A stretch of 64,000 nucleotides of DNA. Origin: Paramacrobiotus metropolitanus (lineage: Eukaryota > Tardigrada > Eutardigrada > Parachela > Macrobiotidae). The notes under the pieces were generated by a model. It saw only the letters and a program-made list of their open reading frames with translations, did not search any database and was not told the DNA's origin. The stretch is from contig NW_026570250.1 in NCBI RefSeq assembly GCF_019649055.1, positions 868,001 to 932,000 on the forward strand. Direction: 5' to 3'. The position numbers and the translations under genes were made by a program. Numbering within the stretch: position 1 is the stretch's first letter; the number at the start of each line of letters is the position of its first letter. Positions 58,901 to 64,000 of this stretch are shown here, in pieces.

Positions 58901-61900
58901 TCAAATACAGGGGGATCATACCGATACCGGTGCAATTTGTAGGGCCGGTATAGTACTGTACTTAGTACTTGCAGTCTTGTAGCATAAAATTTTTCTGTGT
59001 GGGCAAATTTAGTCCTTTTAATTTTTACTTTTACCTAGTGGCTAGTACGCACTTCTAGCTTGCAAATAAGTTGAAACAACTGTTTCTGCTAACAACCTAA
59101 ATTAGAGACAGGTGTGAGAAATCTTAAAAATTGTCCTCTGTTCCCCGTTTTAAAGCATCATGTCACAGGGATATGATTTAAAATCTGAACTGAGTACAGA
59201 TAAGCTGATAAGGATTATCATGCGCTGCGAAAAAGAAGATCATTTACTTTTTTCGTATAAGTTTCGATTAGTTGTTCCTGACAAAACTTGTGACGTTTCG
59301 TAGAAAGTAAATTATTTTTCAGATAAGTACATGAATCCGTGGACCGTGGAGGCAAATATACGTTTATACATGTGATTCACGTACAAGTTAGAATCTTAAA
59401 ATTAGAAAGCAGTGTAGTCAGGATACGCATTTTCGTAAGGCAAAACAGCAAAATGTTTCTTTTTTTTTCTACATTTACGACCTTTTCACCATTGCCAGTT
59501 TATATTTATATAATCGCAAAACTGTAAAACGAATCTTCGAAACATTTGCATTCAGATATAATGCTGAAGGGCGTGCCTTATTCGGGCGCGATATTCCCAT
59601 GGTGAATTTCGTGAGAATGTATGCCGTTGCAGTTGGCGGTACACTAGGATCACAGATTCGCATTAAATGTGTGTTTTCCAGTCGCAGCACCATCAGCGCT
59701 ATACGACGTTTAAATTTTTAAAAATCAGTGGTTCTTTCATCATTTGCACATAACATTAAGTGTAAGATAGCACCGTCACTTGTTTAACAGCCTTTGGGGA
59801 GGATGTAATCAGAACAAGTTGAACAACTAAACACTTCTTTCAACAATTTCAAAACATATTTCGTAAAACATGAAATAATCACCGCTCATTATGTGCTAAC
59901 CCATCACTAATCCAGTTTTAAACCGATTTTGCCTTTTTTGGACATAAATACGATGTTACATGTTTAAGATTTGTTTTTTTTGTAATTTATAACTGTGCAA
60001 ATGAAACTTTTGTTGTTTGTGCTAACACGCACAGGTACCGGTCGCACAACTAAGATCTGCATTTATTTTAATACAAGTATTTGCAGATTTTCAAGGCGCT
60101 ATAAATTTGGTACACACTAAAGCTAGCTCTTAACCGCTGGTATTCAAAGCGTCGACAGGATGAAAAGAAATTATATGCGCATAGCCGGGATCTCACGTAA
60201 TAAGAAACCTGTCAGTCGAGTTTGTAACTTTCGACTTCAACATGCAAATGATCTTGTTTGTCGAAAGCGAGAAAATGTGCGGAGGCGTGCATTTACAGAT
60301 TTTATGCGGAATATTATTTCAGTCCGGCTTTGCTGGAAAACTGGTCGGCGCTTGATATTTTGCATATCGGCGGTTATGAATATGAATTTTCTCCATCTAA
60401 ACTAGCACAGCTAATCTCCGGCGCATTTCCTACATAATAATAAACGTGGATGAGATTGGCCGGTTTGAGTGTCGCCCAGGCAGTGCGCTCGCGGTGCAGT
60501 GTGCGCTACATCACATCTATACATATTTGAGAAGCATTTTGTTAATAATCACCACCGCAATTCTCAAGGAGTTGGGGTCGTCAACAACGCCAACAACGGC
60601 GAATATTCATGTGCTGTATACACTTATTATGCAAGAGAAATATGTAAAAGCTTGCTTGAAATTCGCAGAAAAAAGGTAAACAGCCTTCCAGTTGTGAAGT
60701 GTTACCTGCCAGGCTGCCATATCATGCACGCGCTCATATACATATCATAAGGAACCATATGAATAATGGAATATTCTCCACCTACTCAAGCGATTATTAA
60801 TGTCATATCCATAGTTTAGTATGCGTGATGCTGTGCATGCTTTTTCCTTTGATTTTTAAATCCAGATACGATGTTATGTGACATTTTGTGTAGCGCATCC
60901 GGTATACACAAACTGGCAGCGTGTGGTTGCCGGTAACCGTTTGGATGTCCCCATCACAAAATTTAATGTGGGAGCCACTAAAAATTGAGATAGGGTGTTA
61001 CTTCAGTATATTATTTTACCGTAAGCAAACTACCTATTTAACACAGTGAACCGGCCCATACTTAAATTTTATCCCGGAAATTGTCCAGGTTCCTGATGCA
61101 GTTTTTCTATCTTCATTATTCCAGTTTAATAGACTCGAATTCAAGTGGAGTGAAGTGTAGACATAATTGCTCGTTTGCGTATGCAATCCGTATCACGCTG
61201 TCTAGCACCTGCTGCAAGATAGCACCTGAACCGTCAATTTCGAGACTTATAAAATTAATGAATTTGTTAACGAGATGATATGACAAGCAACGCTAATAAT
61301 TATTATGCTATGCATGGGTTGCTTATGCGACATGTTCTTTAATAAGACAACTCGTATGAATTCACAACGTTTTCTGGTTTCCGTAACAAGCGACAATTTT
61401 ATTATTGCAATACTTGGGATAACAATGGTAGTTTTGATGAAAATTTCGATACAGTGATATATCCGCATGTGTTGACTGTGGTCGACTACATTTTTTGGAG
61501 AGACAGTTTCCGAAATATGCTATAAGCAGATTAAATGGATACGTGCCGACGAAACATGTTCCGAATATTCTAAGTTTATCTATAAGAAGTATTAAGAACG
61601 TTGTACAGACGAGTACGTTTGTGGTATAAGACTGCTCGTAGGTGTACGGCAACATTTTGCTACCGGGCTGTCAATATCACGGCTTATTATAGGGTGTTTT
61701 ATTGTTACCATACAGCTCCGATGGAAGACTCAAGAAGCTTTTGCCGATTTAGCGGACAAACGCGCTGTTTGGCACCACCTTTTACGCATAATCTCGGTTT
61801 CATAAAAACTTCGATGCAGAAAAGAAAACGTCATTGTTGCAAGACGGCGCATATTTAAAGCAGTTTTATGTATAGATTGTACGCGTACGCATATATGAGT

Positions 61901-64000
61901 GGCGGTAATAACAAATGTATAATAAATCGGTATTCTTACATCTGACAACCTCGCCGTTGATTTCTTAACTGATACAATAACTGCACGTACAGTCGCATGG
62001 ATTGTCAAGCCGCTGCCTTGTAATTCATATCTGCGACAGAGTTATGAAATAATTTTAAAGCCTTCTTCAGCGTGATCTGTATATTTATGGATCTGGATTA
62101 AAAAGTATTCCACAATATGCTGGAGAAAATCGCAGATTCCACCTAAAACAGTTTATTGCATTGGTAAATATTTTGAGCTAACGGTAAGTACTCATTCAGC
62201 ATATTATTGGTGAATGTTTTGAAATCTGTTAATTGACTTAATTCTGAGTATTGAAAGTTTTGTATTATGAGCGTTCAAGACCGTTTAATTATTGTCTCCC
62301 AGTGTTTTCTTTTCTAAATAATTGATTTTGTCCTGCAACTGTCTCAGTCTTTCCGCAACAATTGTATCAAACTGCGTATAAAGTAAGAGGTTAACGAATT
62401 ACAAGTGCGAATCGGAAGTTTTTTCGCTTTATGACTTCAGCCACCACATAAGTGCTCCACGTGTGTGTGAAAAGTGCCGGGTCAAGTTGTAATATTATGG
62501 CGATATGTATACGTGTATGATGTATCTGCCGCATATTGCTACGATTGCTATATAAACGAACCGACCCACTAATTCGCTTGTTACAATTATTTTTGGTATG
62601 TTTGTGTTTACGAACGTCAGTGGTGTACAAAATTAAAGCCAGAAAGTATCTTTTAAACGATAAAATACGCTAAAAGACAATAACAACCTAAAATCCGAGA
62701 ATCTTTGGTTTTTTATGCTTCCTGTTGCAGAATCTTGATTTCAGATATATTGCTAATGATACATTTTGCTCATAAAATAACAAGCTGCAGTTGTCAAGCT
62801 ACGCACTTAATTTAGAATTTTACGCCTACGTCGTACAGTAAGATAACATCAAACTTTTGTAAAACGAAAGGACGCATGATTAATTTTCCTAAATTCTAGC
62901 GTACAAGTCAAAAGTGCGCATATATTAATTATATCCACAGTAGATACTTTAGGTTAATCGTTGCCCTGAAGGACGACCGTCGATATTTTTGCGCACCATC
63001 TGACTCTTTAATGAAAGTTTCGCTACTTGTTGGGAGAAAATTTGAACTACAAAACCAAGAAAACTTGTGCTCGTGATCGTGAAGGTACAAATATTGTACC
63101 TAAATGTGCCGCAATATCAGTGAACTGTACTTTTGCCGGTAGATGAGATATACCGCGCATAATCAAGTGCAGTGAGTTCGAGATAGAATTGGATGCACCG
63201 CTGGTCCATTACGGTACTGGTCCGACAGACAGCTTGTACGGTACTTATACAAAATCGGAATGATAGTTATAATAAATATATGAAAATGCGATGAATAACA
63301 ACCGGCATGATCGAAAATTTGCCTGCCAGGCTTTGATTTTCCAACTAGCGAGCGGAAGATCTAGAAGTAAAATTGTTGAATAATGATGGCGTACATCTAA
63401 GGACAGGTTGCAAGTTTGGCGGTCAAAATAGCTGCGGCATCAACATGATTCTTTGGCCGATGCACCTGTCTTCGCGTGAAATTTTGAAAAACTCTACCCA
63501 ATTTGCATCGAATGCTTGGTTCTACAGGTTTATCTTGATACGGCTTTATGTTTTCGTCTTTATCTTACTGACTCTCTGTTAAAAACACTTAAATTTGTGC
63601 TTGGTTATTATCGTAGTCATTTTACATAAAAGCACCTGCAAGTGTGAATACAGAACATGCTCCACGTTATAGAAAGGTAAGGCATATTCACAAATTTTTT
63701 ACACTAGTTAACATGCGTTTCCTTTGAATCTTTGATTACAAAAGTTAAACTGATTAGCAGCTAATGCACAACTGCATACTGTAAACGTTTTTTGCTGTTT
63801 GCACAGTACTCCCAAAATAAACGATCTAGTAAATATACAAGTACCGCATCGAATTGTTTACGGACAGCCGGCACAACCATTGTTACAGTTAAAGGTAAAC
63901 GTTTGTGGTTTTGTTCTTGTACAGCCTTCTGGTTAAATACTTGTACTTGGTTAAATATTGGTTAAATACTGGATACTTGTAGTGTATTCTGGTTAAGTTT
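55991..64000. other. Eight kilobases without a supported gene
   Basis: After the LLPH 3' UTR only short chance frames occur on both strands (the longest about 97 codons at 61362-61655). None shows family motifs or paired splice borders. Composition is AT-rich with scattered GTACGAGTA-type words. It could be intergenic, or a long intron or regulatory region of a gene to the right. Confidence 0.45.

Noticed and set aside
60446-60750. Overlapping plus-strand frames of 77 and 93 codons
   Set aside because: Two phases overlap with no family resemblance or splice support.
1-64000. tRNA, rRNA or CRISPR features
   Set aside because: No cloverleaf-like block with a TTCGA/TTCAA arm or other RNA gene signature was seen by eye, and the arrays present are satellites without spacer structure. 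A tRNAscan or Rfam search would settle small RNA genes.

Overview
This is animal nuclear DNA. The genes are split by short introns (mostly 50-400 bp) with GT...AG borders and in-phase exons, and the products are metazoan families: annexin, a claudin-like four-TM protein, Lgl, a monocarboxylate transporter, a class II Rab11-FIP, Gdown1, Beclin-1, an ASK-type MAP3K and LLPH. Moderate GC, compact genes and short introns suggest a small invertebrate. A tardigrade or other ecdysozoan is my guess, but nothing in the window proves it.

Layout. 1-3,066: 5' half of a minus-strand annexin gene whose remaining repeats probably lie left of the window. 5,104-8,507: minus-strand claudin-like gene; its second intron carries a 1.5-kb inverted-repeat element. 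8,508-13,395: poorly understood, with two weak minus-strand candidates. 13,396-19,640: complete 17-exon lethal giant larvae gene. 21,009-26,574: complete 8-exon SLC16-type transporter. 26,575-34,439: palindrome-rich stretch with an unidentified plus-strand gene. 34,440-38,254: Rab11-FIP3/4 (Nuf-like) gene. 39,327-41,267: minus-strand Gdown1/POLR2M-like gene. Two small MITEs lie just upstream of its start, one of them hAT-like with an 8-bp target duplication. 42,645-44,419 (minus) Beclin-1 and 45,155-53,440 (plus) ASK-type MAP3K form a divergent pair. The last MAP3K intron holds two unrelated tandem arrays (30-bp and 28-bp units) around an AT-rich block. 53,765-54,715 (minus): small coiled-coil protein of unknown function, divergent from LLPH (55,401-55,990, plus). 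From 55,991 to 64,000 I find no gene I can support.

For eight genes I rebuilt every coding exon by hand, and the exon lengths sum to whole codons ending in one stop: claudin-like 252 aa, Lgl 1,033, SLC16 666, Rab11-FIP 434, Gdown1 324, Beclin 463, ASK 1,151, coiled-coil protein 179. LLPH (134 aa) closes as well. Start codons are the first sensible ATG in frame. Untranslated regions and transcription starts were not determined.

The genes do not form one pathway. Shared cell-biological themes are polarity and membrane traffic (Lgl, Rab11-FIP, claudin-like, annexin) and stress or autophagy control (ASK, Beclin). The most unusual feature is the ASK intron satellite pair. No wholly new biological system is apparent.
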